From Acidobacteriota bacterium (lineage in GTDB: Bacteria; Acidobacteriota; CAIWXX01): 62,546 bases of DNA. Location: NCBI GenBank assembly GCA_016191015.1, contig JACPPM010000133.1:1-62546 (forward strand), given 5' to 3'. Below are positions 43,215 through 53,161 of the stretch, piece by piece; within the stretch, counting starts at the first letter, position 1, and every line of letters starts with the position of its first letter. Made by a program: the position numbers and the translations under genes. The notes beneath the pieces are model-generated. The model ran no database searches. It saw nothing but the letters and a program-made list of their open reading frames with translations, and was not told the origin of the DNA.

Positions 43215-45104
43215 CTACTTCACCGCCGTGCCGGCGGGCGGATCGCCTTCGAATGTGGCGATCACAGGGAGGCCGCCGATCGAAGCCGCCAGCAGCATCC
43301 CCTGGCTTTCCACACCGCGCAGCACGGCGGGCTTCAGATTCGCGACGACGATGATCTTCTTGCCGACCAGCGCTTCCGGCTCATAGGCCTCGGCAATGCC
43401 GGCGACGATCTGGCGGGTTTCGGTGCCGATGTCGACGATGAGCTTGAGGAGCTTCTTCGCCCCCTCCACGCGTTCAGCCGTTTTCACCTGCGCGACGCGT
43501 AATTGCACCTTCTGAAAATCTCCGATCGAAATGAGGTTTGCAGCCTCTTTCTGGGTCTCTTCTATCTTCGTCTCTTCCACTGGCTTCTCCTTCTCGATGA
43601 TGCGCGGAAACAGGGCGGCGTTCGATGGGCTGAGGCGGAAACGTCGGTTGTGGTCGAACTCCCAGGGATCCCCCGGCGGCGCGCCCAGAGTGGCGGCGAT
43701 GCGCGCAGCGGCATCCGGCATCGCCGGAGCCACCATCAACCCGACCACCCGCAGCCCCTCGGTGCAGGTCTGGAGGACGCGCAAGAGCCGCGGGCGCCGG
43801 GCCGGATCGCCGAGCATCGTCCAGGGCTCGCGCGCCGCGATATAACCGTTCAGGGTCGTGATGAATTCCCAGGCAGCTGCGAGGGCGCGGCTCGGCGCGT
43901 ACTCATTGAAGGCATCCACGTACGTGTTACGACATTTGTAGTAACTTGCCCGGACCGCCTCTTCGTCAGGTCCGGCAGGCAGCGCCTCTTCCGGGGTGAC
44001 CTCGCCGGTTCGGTCCAGCAGTTTTTGCACGCGGCTATTGAGGTTGCCGAGGTCGTTGGCAAGGTCGAAGTTGTACCGGTTTCGCACGGCCTCCTCGGAG
44101 AAGTTGCTGTCCAGCCCGAGTGTGACGTCACGCAGCAGAAAATACCGCAGCGCATCCGGGCCGTAGCGTTCGATGAGGGGGGCCGGATTGAAGACATTTC
44201 CGAGCGACTTGGACATCTTGCGGTTGTCCTGCAGCCACCAGCCGTGAGCGAAGACGGTGCGCGGGAGTGGGATGCCGGCGGCCATGAGGTAGGCGGGCCA
44301 GTAGACGGCGTGGAAGCGGAGGATGTCTTTGCCGATGAGGTGGATTGCCGCGGGCCATCGCCGCGCGAAAGCCTCGTCGTCGCTTCCGTAACCGGCGCCG
44401 GTGATGTAGTTGCTGAGCGCATCGAACCAGACGTACATGACTTCGGAGGGGACAGCCGGGACGGGAACGCCCCACCTGATGCTGGAGCGGCTTATGGAGA
44501 GGTCGCGCAGACCGCCTTCGACGAAGGCCATGACCTCATTGAGCCGGCTCGGCGGCTGGACGAACTCCGGGTGGGTGCGGTAGTGATCGAGCAGCGGCTG
44601 CTGGTACTTCGAGAGCCGGAAGAAATGACACGGCTCTTTCAGCAGCTCAGTTTCCTTGCCACAATCCGGACAGCGCCGCTCCACAGCCTCCTTCTCCGAA
44701 ATGTACTTCTCGCACGAGGTGCAGTACCAGCCTTCGTAATCGCCCGCGTAAATGTCGCCCCGGTCTCGGATGATTTCGAAAAGGCGAGTGACCCCCTTCT
44801 GATGCACCTGATCGGTCGTGCGGATGAAGCGGGTATGGCTGATCTCCATCTTCTTCCAGAGGTCGTGATAGACGCTGACGACGAGGTCGGCGAGCTCCAG
44901 CGGCGTGATGCCCTGCTTCGCGGCCGACTTTTCGATCTTCTGGCCGTGTTCATCCGTGCCAGTCAGGAAGTAGACATCGTATCCGCACGCGCGCTTGAAT
45001 CGGGCGATCGCATCGGCGACGACGGTGGTGTAGATGTGACCCAGGTGCGGGTTGTCGTTCACATAGTAGATCGGCGTCGTGATGTAGAAGCTATCTGGCG
45101 GCAT
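43215..45104 (-). CDS. metG: Methionyl-tRNA synthetase
   Basis: Charges tRNA-Met. The 629 residues show the class I core: NPHLGHIYTTV (HIGH), KMSKSLGN, a zinc knuckle with CTSC and CPDC near residue 130-150, and FVWFD-type segments (MYVWFDALSNYITG). The last 100 residues are an EMAP-like tRNA-binding domain (ISIGDFQKVQLRVAQVKTAERV), giving a dimeric enzyme of the two-domain type. The start overlaps larC by 14 bp. Confidence 0.97.
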   Translation of the reverse strand: MPPDSFYITTPIYYVNDNPHLGHIYTTVVADAIARFKRACGYDVYFLTGTDEHGQKIEKSAAKQGITPLELADLVVSVYHDLWKKMEISHTRFIRTTDQVHQKGVTRLFEIIRDRGDIYAGDYEGWYCTSCEKYISEKEAVERRCPDCGKETELLKEPCHFFRLSKYQQPLLDHYRTHPEFVQPPSRLNEVMAFVEGGLRDLSISRSSIRWGVPVPAVPSEVMYVWFDALSNYITGAGYGSDDEAFARRWPAAIHLIGKDILRFHAVYWPAYLMAAGIPLPRTVFAHGWWLQDNRKMSKSLGNVFNPAPLIERYGPDALRYFLLRDVTLGLDSNFSEEAVRNRYNFDLANDLGNLNSRVQKLLDRTGEVTPEEALPAGPDEEAVRASYYKCRNTYVDAFNEYAPSRALAAAWEFITTLNGYIAAREPWTMLGDPARRPRLLRVLQTCTEGLRVVGLMVAPAMPDAAARIAATLGAPPGDPWEFDHNRRFRLSPSNAALFPRIIEKEKPVEETKIEETQKEAANLISIGDFQKVQLRVAQVKTAERVEGAKKLLKLIVDIGTETRQIVAGIAEAYEPEALVGKKIIVVANLKPAVLRGVESQGMLLAASIGGLPVIATFEGDPPAGTAVK

Positions 45105-46287
45105 GTGTGTGCCTCAGAAAGGACGCGATCGCTTCGGCCTGCACCATCTTGAGCGGCACGTGGGCCTCGCGCGCAAGCGCCGCGCAGTCTTCGTATTCGG
45201 GGTGGTAGTTGACGAGAGCGCCGTCGAGCCTGCCGAGCTTGATCCGGACCTTGCCCCACGGGGTGTCGACGCTCTCGACGTCTCGATCGAGCGTGAGGCG
45301 GCCCATTTCGGCGAAGCGCAGCCCGAGGGTCGTGGACTCCTCGAAAAACAGTCTCGTGATGACCTGGAGCTTCTCACGCGGGCAGAGGCAGGTCAGCTTC
45401 GTGGCGGGGCGGTTCTTCTTCATGAAGATCGGCGTGAAGTAGACGTCGACCGCGCCCAGTGCAAGGGCCCGTTCGATGAAGTACCCGGCGATCTGCCCGG
45501 TCATATCGTCGATCGTGGCTTCGATCGAGATTACCGTCTCGGCTGGCGTCTCGGGAGCATCGCTCCCCAGGAAGGCCCGCAGAACATTCGGAAAGCCCGC
45601 GCTGTCGTGATCGCCCGCACCGTAACCGATCCGGGTGTAGGTGAATCGCGGGAAGTCGCAGAGCTCAGGCGATAGTGTCCGCAGGATCGCCGCGCCGGTC
45701 GGTGTCACGCGCTCCAAGGCGGGCCCGCGCGAGTAGACCGGGAAGCCGCGCAGCAGGTGCGCTGTCGCCGGCGCCGGCACCGGGTAGGTCCCGTGGCTGC
45801 ATTCGACAGCGCCGCAGCCGAGGTTCAGCGGCGAGCAGGAGACATCGGTCACGCTGAGCGATTCCAGGAGATGAAAGGTGCCGAGGATATCGATGAGGGC
45901 GTCTGTGGCGCCGGCTTCGTGCAGATGCACTGACCGCGGGTCTGAACCGTGCACGGCCGCTTCCGCTTCGAACAGATGCGTGAACGCTGCTTCACCCTGC
46001 GCTCTGACCTTGTCAGAGAGATCGGTGGCGCGTCGAATCCTGCCGATGATGTCATCAAAGTGCCGGGATGTCCCCGGCAGCCGCGAAACGTCGACTACCG
46101 CCTTGGCGGCCGACACGTACGCCCGATTCACCCGCCCGATTTCGATCCTGCACTCACCCCCCGCCGCCAGCGGAAGCATTTTCGCGCGAAAGCCGTCGAA
46201 CAGATCCGGCTTCAGATCGCACAACGCCCCGAGCAGCATGTCGCCGCTGATACCGGCAAAACAGTCAAGATACAATCTCTGTCGCAC
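45091..46287 (-). CDS. larC: Nickel insertion protein LarC
   Basis: LarC inserts nickel into the pincer nucleotide cofactor of lactate racemase and related enzymes, with CTP. The 398 residues begin with the hallmark YLDCFAGISGDMLLGAL and have VHLHEAGATDALIDILGT, GCGAVECSHGTYPVPAPAT and VSIEATIDDMTGQIAGYFIERA. It is a single reading frame, not split as in some species. larA, larB and larE are not in the window. It leads the metG operon, with GTG at 46287. Confidence 0.93.
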   Translation of the reverse strand: MRQRLYLDCFAGISGDMLLGALCDLKPDLFDGFRAKMLPLAAGGECRIEIGRVNRAYVSAAKAVVDVSRLPGTSRHFDDIIGRIRRATDLSDKVRAQGEAAFTHLFEAEAAVHGSDPRSVHLHEAGATDALIDILGTFHLLESLSVTDVSCSPLNLGCGAVECSHGTYPVPAPATAHLLRGFPVYSRGPALERVTPTGAAILRTLSPELCDFPRFTYTRIGYGAGDHDSAGFPNVLRAFLGSDAPETPAETVISIEATIDDMTGQIAGYFIERALALGAVDVYFTPIFMKKNRPATKLTCLCPREKLQVITRLFFEESTTLGLRFAEMGRLTLDRDVESVDTPWGKVRIKLGRLDGALVNYHPEYEDCAALAREAHVPLKMVQAEAIASFLRHTHAAR

Positions 46288-46377
46288 AAGCGGGTATTAT
46301 TTCTGAAAGGCGCAGGGTGAGCAAGCGAGGCCGGGCCGCGGTTGACAGGAAGCGCGAGCGGCATCATCATATTCGCA

Positions 46378-47355
46378 ATGCGTAGAGTACCCGGGATGGC
46401 CTCACCCGCACACGGCATTCTCCTCGTGCTCTGTCTGACGTGGACATTTCTGGGGGTGAGCGCGGGTGTGTACGCGGCCGATGGGCAGCCGCTTATCCTC
46501 ACGATGGGAGCGCCGAAGGAGTTCGAGCTCCCTTACGCGATCGGGGATGTGTACCAGGTCGATCCGAAACTGATCTCGGTCCAGTTCGCCAAGAAAACAG
46601 CCTTCCTCAAGATCGAGGGACGGCAGATCTGCGACACGACAGTGCTTATTCTCGACGTCTTCGGCACGTACCATTCGACCCCGGTAAGAGTTGTCAGCAA
46701 CTCGACCCTCACCGCCTATCAGTGGCTCGTCCAAAACTTCGCGCAAGTGCCGGGAATCGCGATCACGATCGATTCGAACAGGGCCAAGGTGCGCGGCGAG
46801 ATCCTGTCGCAGCGGATCCGCGAGGAGCTCGAGGCGAAGGCCAAGACGGTCGGGTACATTTGCGAGGTCAGGTTTCATCCGTTCGTCTACCAGGTGCTGA
46901 AGCTCGAGCCTGAACCAGAGCCGACTCCGCCGCCTCCCCCGCCACCCCGGCCGAAGGCGCCGACCGAGAGCAAGTTCCAGATGTCCGAGTTCTGGACGTC
47001 GACGTCCTACCCCGGCGGCTCGCTCGACGACATCGAAGACCTCCCGTTCTCGACCTACTTGACTCGCATGAGGGATGAAATCGCTTCGCACTGGCGGCGC
47101 GTGCTCGAGCGCGTGGGTACGCCGGGAAGAGCCGCGAGTGTCGCCGTGAAGCTGCAGATCGGCCGAAGCGGTCGGGTGAATTTCGCCGTGATCGAGAAAA
47201 GCAGCGGGATCGAACGCTTCGACCGCACCGCCCTCGATGCCATCGACTCCGCCAGCCCCGTCGACGCCCTCCCCGAGCAGCTCGACGGCAACACCCTCAC
47301 CGTCCACTACAAGTTCACCTACCGAGGCGGCACCGCCAGCGACTCCGACCGCTGA
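46378..47355 (+). CDS. Secretin-type N domain fused to a TonB-like C-terminus
   Basis: A 325-residue exported protein from ATG 46378 (MRRVPGMASP...; 46396 also possible). Signal peptide, then a domain like the pilus/secretin N domain of CpaC-type proteins: LTMGAPKEFELPYAIGDVYQ, VDPKLISVQFAKKTAFLKIE, TTVLILDVFGTYHSTPVRV. A second alpha-beta BON-like part follows, then a proline-rich stretch (EPEPEPTPPPPPPPRPKAP), and a TonB C-terminal domain (VAVKLQIGRSGRVNFAVIEK, SSGIERFDRTALDAIDSASP). No membrane anchor other than the leader. Role could be envelope-spanning energy coupling or scaffold; inference. Confidence 0.82.
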   Translation: MRRVPGMASPAHGILLVLCLTWTFLGVSAGVYAADGQPLILTMGAPKEFELPYAIGDVYQVDPKLISVQFAKKTAFLKIEGRQICDTTVLILDVFGTYHSTPVRVVSNSTLTAYQWLVQNFAQVPGIAITIDSNRAKVRGEILSQRIREELEAKAKTVGYICEVRFHPFVYQVLKLEPEPEPTPPPPPPPRPKAPTESKFQMSEFWTSTSYPGGSLDDIEDLPFSTYLTRMRDEIASHWRRVLERVGTPGRAASVAVKLQIGRSGRVNFAVIEKSSGIERFDRTALDAIDSASPVDALPEQLDGNTLTVHYKFTYRGGTASDSDR

Positions 47356-47448
47356 TCTGCCCACGGGGTACGCCCCGGAATCGTGAGCCGGTCAATGCAC
47401 GAGATCAAACCCGCGATCTGATCTCCTCCGGCTTGCTTCCTTTCCAGA

Positions 47449-48117
47449 TCACCCAGCGCCCAAGGCACCAGCCTCTCTGAAACTGTGGTATCCCTTCCGG
47501 CTGAAGATCACATGATCCAAAACCTCGATCCCGAGGACCTTCCCGGCCTCTCTGATCCGGTGCGTCACCACGCGATCCTCCGGGCTGGGTAACAGATCAC
47601 CGCCGGGGTGATTGTGGGCGAGGATCACCGAGACCGCGCGGTCCGCGATCGCGTCGGCGAAGACCTCGCGTGGGTGAACCAAGGTTGAATTGGCGAGGCC
47701 GACCGACACCAACCGGCATGCAATCACCTCATTCGCCCCGTTCAATGAGATGCAGAGGAAGTGTTCCTGTTTTCGATCCGCGTAGTGCGCCACGACGGGC
47801 AGTACGTCCGATGGCTTGTTTATGCGAGCTCCCTCAGGTCGGATTCGCCGTCGGGCGAACTCCAGGGCGGCGGTCACCAGAGCTGCCTTGGCAGGTCCCA
47901 CGCCTGCGATTTCGACCAGCTTCTGTATGTCGATCGCAACACCTTCGGCGTCGACAGCTTTCAGGATGAGCTGCGCCACAGCGAAAACATCTCGCCCCTT
48001 GATCCCGCTCCCAAGGAGCACGGCGAGCAATTCCACGTCGGAGAGCGATCCGGGCCCGCTCTGGAGCAGACGCTCCCGAGGCCGATCGTTGCGCGGCAGA
48101 TCCCGGAGCTTCTTCAT
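47449..48117 (-). CDS. radC: RadC-family JAB-domain protein
   Basis: The 222 residues begin with RadC helix-hairpin-helix-like helices (NDRPRERLLQSGPGSLSDVELLAVLL) and end with the JAB/MPN+ metalloprotease-like domain containing ILAHNHPGGD, two residues of the zinc site. ATG 48117 follows GAGGGG at a good spacing. RadC-like genes often occur in mobile and defence loci; this one follows a type I restriction operon by 62 bp on the same strand. Despite the name, a repair role is not established for the family. Confidence 0.9.
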   Translation of the reverse strand: MKKLRDLPRNDRPRERLLQSGPGSLSDVELLAVLLGSGIKGRDVFAVAQLILKAVDAEGVAIDIQKLVEIAGVGPAKAALVTAALEFARRRIRPEGARINKPSDVLPVVAHYADRKQEHFLCISLNGANEVIACRLVSVGLANSTLVHPREVFADAIADRAVSVILAHNHPGGDLLPSPEDRVVTHRIREAGKVLGIEVLDHVIFSRKGYHSFREAGALGAG

Positions 48118-48178
48118 CAAGACATCCCCTCCCGGATGGAAGATTCCGTATCATACTCCCGCGTCAACGCCCCGCGAA

Positions 48179-48907
48179 TCAGTACTTCCAAGTGACGTGC
48201 GCGAGCGGCGCAGAATTCAACTCCTGTCGCAACCGGCGCCACTGCGGCAGGTGTTGATCCATCACCGCGAGGAATTGTTCGTCATGCTGCCGGTCGATGA
48301 GATGGACGAGCTCATGCACGACCACATATTCGAGACACGAGACCGGTTTCTTCACCAGTTCTAAGTTGAGCCAGACACGGCGGGCATCGACGGTACACGT
48401 GCCCCACTTCGTTTTCATCCTTTTGATGCCCCAGCCGGCGATCTTGACGCCAAGAGTCCGTTGCCATTTCTCCAGGAGTGGCGAGGCCAGCTCTCGTAAT
48501 TGCTGCCGATACCAGCGCTGCAATGCACGCTCCCGTGCCTCGGCGTCCATCCCCGCCCGCACGTGTAGTTCGAGGGTGGATCGGGGTCGGAACACAACTC
48601 GGCTGACTCCTCTGTGCTTCACCACATGTAGGCGATACCGGCGACCGAGAAAGTAGTGGCTCTCGCCGCTGACCATTTCGCGCTCCGGCTGCCGGATCTG
48701 TGCAAGAAACTTCCCCTGCTGGCGCTTGATCCAACCGAGCTTGCCGATTACGGCCAGCCTCACCGAGTCATCGGACACTTTGAGTGGTGCCGCAACCCTC
48801 ACACGTCCATTGGGCGGGTAGACGCCGAGATGCAGATTCTTGATGGCCCTTCGGACGACGTGAACCGACAGTCCACCAACCCTGAGCACACAGGGATCAG
48901 TATTCAT
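48179..48907 (-). CDS. YgjP-like (M48/DUF45) metallopeptidase
   Basis: A 242-residue protein. Its zinc motif is VVHELVHLIDRQHDEQF (HExxH and a following His), preceded by KTKWGTCTVDARRVWLNLEL and a long beta-rich N-terminal half. The start overlaps the hsdR 3' end by 11 bp, so it belongs to the restriction operon. This family is often coupled to type I restriction genes; its job there is not known. Confidence 0.88.
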   Translation of the reverse strand: MNTDPCVLRVGGLSVHVVRRAIKNLHLGVYPPNGRVRVAAPLKVSDDSVRLAVIGKLGWIKRQQGKFLAQIRQPEREMVSGESHYFLGRRYRLHVVKHRGVSRVVFRPRSTLELHVRAGMDAEARERALQRWYRQQLRELASPLLEKWQRTLGVKIAGWGIKRMKTKWGTCTVDARRVWLNLELVKKPVSCLEYVVVHELVHLIDRQHDEQFLAVMDQHLPQWRRLRQELNSAPLAHVTWKY

Positions 48908-51900
48908 CTTGGTTCTTCACCAACGCCAGGACTCTCTCGAGTTGCTGCTCCAGCCATTCCGACGACTCGACAGGAAGATCAGTCGGTCGTTGCATGACGA
49001 CCAACGGCCAAGGAGCATCAGCTCCGCCTCCCGGGCTCCAGTGGCTCATCAGCGCGGCCCGGATCTCGTTCTTCACCTTCTTGATCTTGAACGGATTGTT
49101 CCGCCAATCATCCTGTCGGCTCGTTCGTACGGCCTGATCCACGGCAATGGCCAACTCTGCGTTTCGGTCGAGATTGTCGTACAGCGCGCGCTTGCCGGGG
49201 GTGTTCAACTTCGGGGCATACGCGCCGTCCGCTCCCGGATTGGTCACCCTCTTCGTCAGCTCGACGATTTCGCGCAGATAGTCTTGGTATTCCAACGCCT
49301 CGCTGCGCCGCTCTTCGATGAGCGCATCCAGCAACTCCGACATCTTCTCGTAGTACTTGGGGTTGATCGGTTGTTCGTCGATGATCAACCTGCGGACGTT
49401 GTTCTCGATGGCCTCGGCCACGGCGTCATTGCTCTTCCTGATGCGCTCAGGCAGAGTGCCTACGGCATCGACCCCACGCTCGACGATCAGCCGGATGAGG
49501 GACATGTCATCGAAGGCCGACACCTTTTCGCTCTCCTCCGCGCGGATGTACGTATCGATCAGGTGGCGCATGGCAGGCTCGTACATCTTGAGGTCGATGT
49601 AGTCGCCACTCGCCAGCTTAACCTCGGTGCGGACCTTCTCGAAGTGGTCCACCTCGGCTTTCAGGAAATCGATCGCAGCATCGGAGTAGCCCGCTTCAGG
49701 GAGCTCATTGGCGAGGTTGGCATACGCGCGCACCAACGCGGCCACGTGTTTGTAAAGCGCGAGCCGGTTCGGCTCATTCGCTTTGAGCTGCTCGGCGTCG
49801 CCAGAATCCTTCGCGCAGAAGTACTGCAGGTAGGCTGCCGAGTCCGTCGGATCTTCCACCGGCTCACAGAGAGCCTTCACGGCCTCGCGCGTTTCCTCCA
49901 GCCGCTCCCGCGCCTTGGCGAGGCGATCCCCGAGCAGCCCGGCCACGTCCTCCTTGTCGTAGCCGTCGAGCGCCCCCGACGTGTAGTGTGTCACTGCGCC
50001 TTCGAGGCTCTTGAAGAGGTCCTTGTAGTCGATGATATAGCCGTACTCCTTGTCGTCGCCGTCGAGCCGGTTCACGCGGCAGATCGCCTGGAACAGGCCG
50101 TGGTCGCGCATCTGTTTGTCGATGTAGAGGTAGGTCGCGGGTGGCGCGTCGAAGCCGGTCAGCAGCTTGTCCACCACGATAAGGAGTTTCATCTGCCCGG
50201 GCTCCTCGACGAACTTCTTCTTGACCTGCTTCTCGAACTCGTCCGCCTTGTTCACCGCGGTATCGGCTGGTTCATTGAACCAGTCGGCGAGCATCTGTTC
50301 GTAGATGTCGTACTGGCGCAACCGCTCGGTCAGGCCCTCGCCGCTTTCCTCGCCTTTGATGTCGGCTGGTGACGGTCTGTATGAGGTGACGATGGCGCAT
50401 CTGCCCCGGAGATCGGTCCTCGCAAACAACTCGTAGAACTTGCATGCCTGATAGATGCTCCCCGAGATCAGAAGGGCGTTCCCGCGCCCGCTCGCAAGCC
50501 GGTCGCGAGTCTCCATGTCCATCAGAATGTCCGCGACGATCTGCTCCAGCCGTGACTGGCTCGAGAGCACCTTGCGCATCGTGCCCCAGCGCTGCTTGAG
50601 CTGTGCCTTGGCCAGATCGGTCAGACCCTTCGTCTTGGCCTCGAACCATTGGTCAATCTTTTTCTGGGACGTTATCCGCTGGTCGATGTCCCGCGCCTCG
50701 TAGCGCAGGTCCAACACGACCCTGTCTTTCACGGCCTCATCGAATTTGTAGGTATGGATGTAGCGGCCGAAGACCTCGATGCTCTTCTGCTTGTCGGCCT
50801 TCAGGAGCGGCGTGCCGGTGAAGCCGACGAACACCGCGTTTGGAAGGATGGCCTTCATCGCCTTGTGCAGCTCACCGGACTGGGTGCGGTGGCACTCGTC
50901 CACGAAGACGAGGAGATTTCCTTTGGCAGCGAAACCAGGCGGCAGCGCTATCTTCAGCTCTTCCAGGTACCCCGGGATGTCACCGACCTCCTCGTCTCCC
51001 TCCTTGCCGCCGAACTTGTGGATGAGCGAACACATCAGCCACGGTGTCGTGGCGTTGAGCTTGGCGATGAGGTCTGCCCCGCTCTTCGTGCGGTAGATCT
51101 CTTCGTTGACGCCCTTGAAGACCTTCTCGATCTGCTCGTCCAACTCGGTGCGGTCAGTGATGATGAGCACGCGCGCATCTTGCGCGTGCTCTCGAATCCA
51201 TTTGGTGAGCCACACCATCGTCAGGCTCTTGCCGGAGCCCTGTGTATGCCAGATGATTCCGCCCTCGCGCCGCTTCACGTATTCCTGCGCGGCGCGCACG
51301 CCGAAATATTGGTTGTGGCGGCAGACCTTTTTCACTCCTGCGTCGAAGACGATGAAATCGTGGATGAGCTCGAGGAAGCGCGCCTTGCTGCAGATCTGGA
51401 GGAGCGCGCGATCGAGCGGGTTCTCGACGGTGCTTTCTTCCTTCCACGTGAGGTAATACTTCTCCCGGGTTTGTATCGCGCCATAGCGCAGTCCTTCGGT
51501 ATCGTTGCCGGCCATGATCCACTGCATCGTCGAGAAGAAAGGCTCGATGAATTCCTTCTTCTGGTTGTCGAGATTCTGGCGGATGCCCTCGGCCACCGAA
51601 ACGGTGGAGCGCTTCAGCTCGAGCACGCCGAGCGCGATGCCGTTGACGTAGAGCACCACGTCGGGGCGCTTCTCGTGGGCCCTGGTATTGGGGGCCGGGA
51701 CGGTGACTTCCTCGGCGATCGCGAAGTGGTTCTTCTCCGGGTGCTTCCAATCGATGAGCCAGACGGTGTGCGTGTTCTCGCCGACATCGGCCTTGACCTT
51801 GACGCCGTAGCGCAGCAAGTCGTACACGGCGTGGTTGCGGTCGTAGAGACTCTTGCTGGTATCGCCCGCGGTCTTGTCGAGGACGTAGAGTGCACGTGTG

Positions 51901-52079
51901 ATGAGTGCCTCGTCGTAACGCTGCTTCTTTGACAGGAACGCCCGCAGCAGTTCTTCCTCGATATTGTGGTTGTCCTCGCGATCCTCCCAGTTTCCGAGGT
52001 AGGCGTAGCCGAGAGTGTCGCGGAACAGCGCTACCACGCGGTTCTGCGTGATCCGCTCTTTCTGACCGACGGTGCTCAT
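48897..52079 (-). CDS. hsdR: Type I restriction enzyme R subunit
   Basis: Translocating and cleaving subunit of a type I restriction system. The 1060 residues from ATG 52079 show the PD-(D/E)xK nuclease in KRPDVVLYVNGIALGVLELK (D...ExK), helicase Walker A TQGSGKSLTMVW, DECH box in VFVDECHRT, motif III FTGTPLL, motif VI-like QAICRVNRL, and a coiled C-terminal half. The gene overlaps the nuclease gene at 52076 by four bases and the metallopeptidase gene by 11. The full motor and nuclease appear intact. Confidence 0.95.
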   Translation of the reverse strand: MSTVGQKERITQNRVVALFRDTLGYAYLGNWEDREDNHNIEEELLRAFLSKKQRYDEALITRALYVLDKTAGDTSKSLYDRNHAVYDLLRYGVKVKADVGENTHTVWLIDWKHPEKNHFAIAEEVTVPAPNTRAHEKRPDVVLYVNGIALGVLELKRSTVSVAEGIRQNLDNQKKEFIEPFFSTMQWIMAGNDTEGLRYGAIQTREKYYLTWKEESTVENPLDRALLQICSKARFLELIHDFIVFDAGVKKVCRHNQYFGVRAAQEYVKRREGGIIWHTQGSGKSLTMVWLTKWIREHAQDARVLIITDRTELDEQIEKVFKGVNEEIYRTKSGADLIAKLNATTPWLMCSLIHKFGGKEGDEEVGDIPGYLEELKIALPPGFAAKGNLLVFVDECHRTQSGELHKAMKAILPNAVFVGFTGTPLLKADKQKSIEVFGRYIHTYKFDEAVKDRVVLDLRYEARDIDQRITSQKKIDQWFEAKTKGLTDLAKAQLKQRWGTMRKVLSSQSRLEQIVADILMDMETRDRLASGRGNALLISGSIYQACKFYELFARTDLRGRCAIVTSYRPSPADIKGEESGEGLTERLRQYDIYEQMLADWFNEPADTAVNKADEFEKQVKKKFVEEPGQMKLLIVVDKLLTGFDAPPATYLYIDKQMRDHGLFQAICRVNRLDGDDKEYGYIIDYKDLFKSLEGAVTHYTSGALDGYDKEDVAGLLGDRLAKARERLEETREAVKALCEPVEDPTDSAAYLQYFCAKDSGDAEQLKANEPNRLALYKHVAALVRAYANLANELPEAGYSDAAIDFLKAEVDHFEKVRTEVKLASGDYIDLKMYEPAMRHLIDTYIRAEESEKVSAFDDMSLIRLIVERGVDAVGTLPERIRKSNDAVAEAIENNVRRLIIDEQPINPKYYEKMSELLDALIEERRSEALEYQDYLREIVELTKRVTNPGADGAYAPKLNTPGKRALYDNLDRNAELAIAVDQAVRTSRQDDWRNNPFKIKKVKNEIRAALMSHWSPGGGADAPWPLVVMQRPTDLPVESSEWLEQQLERVLALVKNQDEY

Positions 52080-53161
52080 GGCTTCGGTCCATCCTTCAGT
52101 AGCCGCTGGCGCGCAATTGCGAGGGACTCGTGCAGCTTCGTTCGCAGCACCTCGCGGGGCGGTAACTCGGTCAGGTACTCCGCGACGTGGATGCCGCTCC
52201 GCCCGAGGTCGAGGTATTCCACCGTTTCGCGCTTCTTGCCGGCGCAGAGGATTATGGCGAGAGGCGGATCCTCGCCGGGCTGACGCTCGTTGCGGTCCAA
52301 CCAACGCAGGTAGAGCTCCACTTGGCCCTTGTCGGCGGGCTTGAAATCTCCCAGCTTCAACTCGACTACGACCAGCCGCCGCAGGCGTCGATGGAAGAAG
52401 AGCAGATCCATGTAGTAGTCATCGCCGTCCAGTGTGATGCGTTTCTGCCGCGCGACAAAGGCAAACCCCGTGCCCAGCTCCAGCAGGAAACGCTCGATCT
52501 CGCGGAGCAGAGCAGACTCCAAATCTCTCTCGCTGTAGGTGTCCTTCAGGCCGAGGAAATCGAGCAGATAGGGATCCTGGAAGACGAGGTCCGGCGTCAG
52601 CTTGTCATCGGCTCGCAGGGCGGCGAGCTCCTCTCGAATCAACTGGTCTGGCTTCTTGGAGAGGGCGGTGCGCTCGTAAAGCATCCCGTCGATCTTCTGT
52701 CGAAGAGTCCTCGTGCTCCATCCCTCGATCCGGCACATCTCCGCGTAGAAATCGCGTTTCAGCGGGTCGTCGATGTAGATAATCTGTTTGAAATGCGTCC
52801 ACGCCAATTGTCTCCGCAGTGTGGAGACAATCGCTTCCTCCGGGAAGGCCTCGGCAAACTTCAGCATGTGCCGCAGGGATTTCTCGTCGAAGCCTCGGCC
52901 AAACTCAGCCGACAATTGTCTCCCCAGCGAGGAGACAATCTCAGCACCGTATTCGGCCCGCTTCTCGTTCAGGATTTCGTGGTGAATCCGGCGGCCGATC
53001 TGCCAATACAGGATCGTCAAGCCGGCATTGACCGCGTGTGCCACCTGCTGGCGCGCCACCTCGATCATTTGCCGGATCTCCTCTGCGAGCACCCCGGGCT
53101 CCACGGCAACGGCGGGCACTGCGGACTTCTTCACCGCGAGTTTCTTTCGTAGTGCGCTCAT
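52076..53161 (-). CDS. DUF1016/YhcG-type PD-(D/E)xK nuclease
   Basis: The 361 residues comprise the N-terminal YhcG domain (VARQQVAHAVNAGLTILYWQIG, LSAEFGRGFDEKSLRHMLKF) and a C-terminal nuclease domain with YMDLLFFHRRLRRLVVVELK, then GDFKPADKGQVELYLRWL, the restriction-nuclease-like D...ExK arrangement. It lies between hsdS and hsdR, overlapping each by four bases. Such proteins associate with type I loci and other defence systems; in this operon it is probably an added effector or a second nuclease. Confidence 0.92.
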   Translation of the reverse strand: MSALRKKLAVKKSAVPAVAVEPGVLAEEIRQMIEVARQQVAHAVNAGLTILYWQIGRRIHHEILNEKRAEYGAEIVSSLGRQLSAEFGRGFDEKSLRHMLKFAEAFPEEAIVSTLRRQLAWTHFKQIIYIDDPLKRDFYAEMCRIEGWSTRTLRQKIDGMLYERTALSKKPDQLIREELAALRADDKLTPDLVFQDPYLLDFLGLKDTYSERDLESALLREIERFLLELGTGFAFVARQKRITLDGDDYYMDLLFFHRRLRRLVVVELKLGDFKPADKGQVELYLRWLDRNERQPGEDPPLAIILCAGKKRETVEYLDLGRSGIHVAEYLTELPPREVLRTKLHESLAIARQRLLKDGPKP

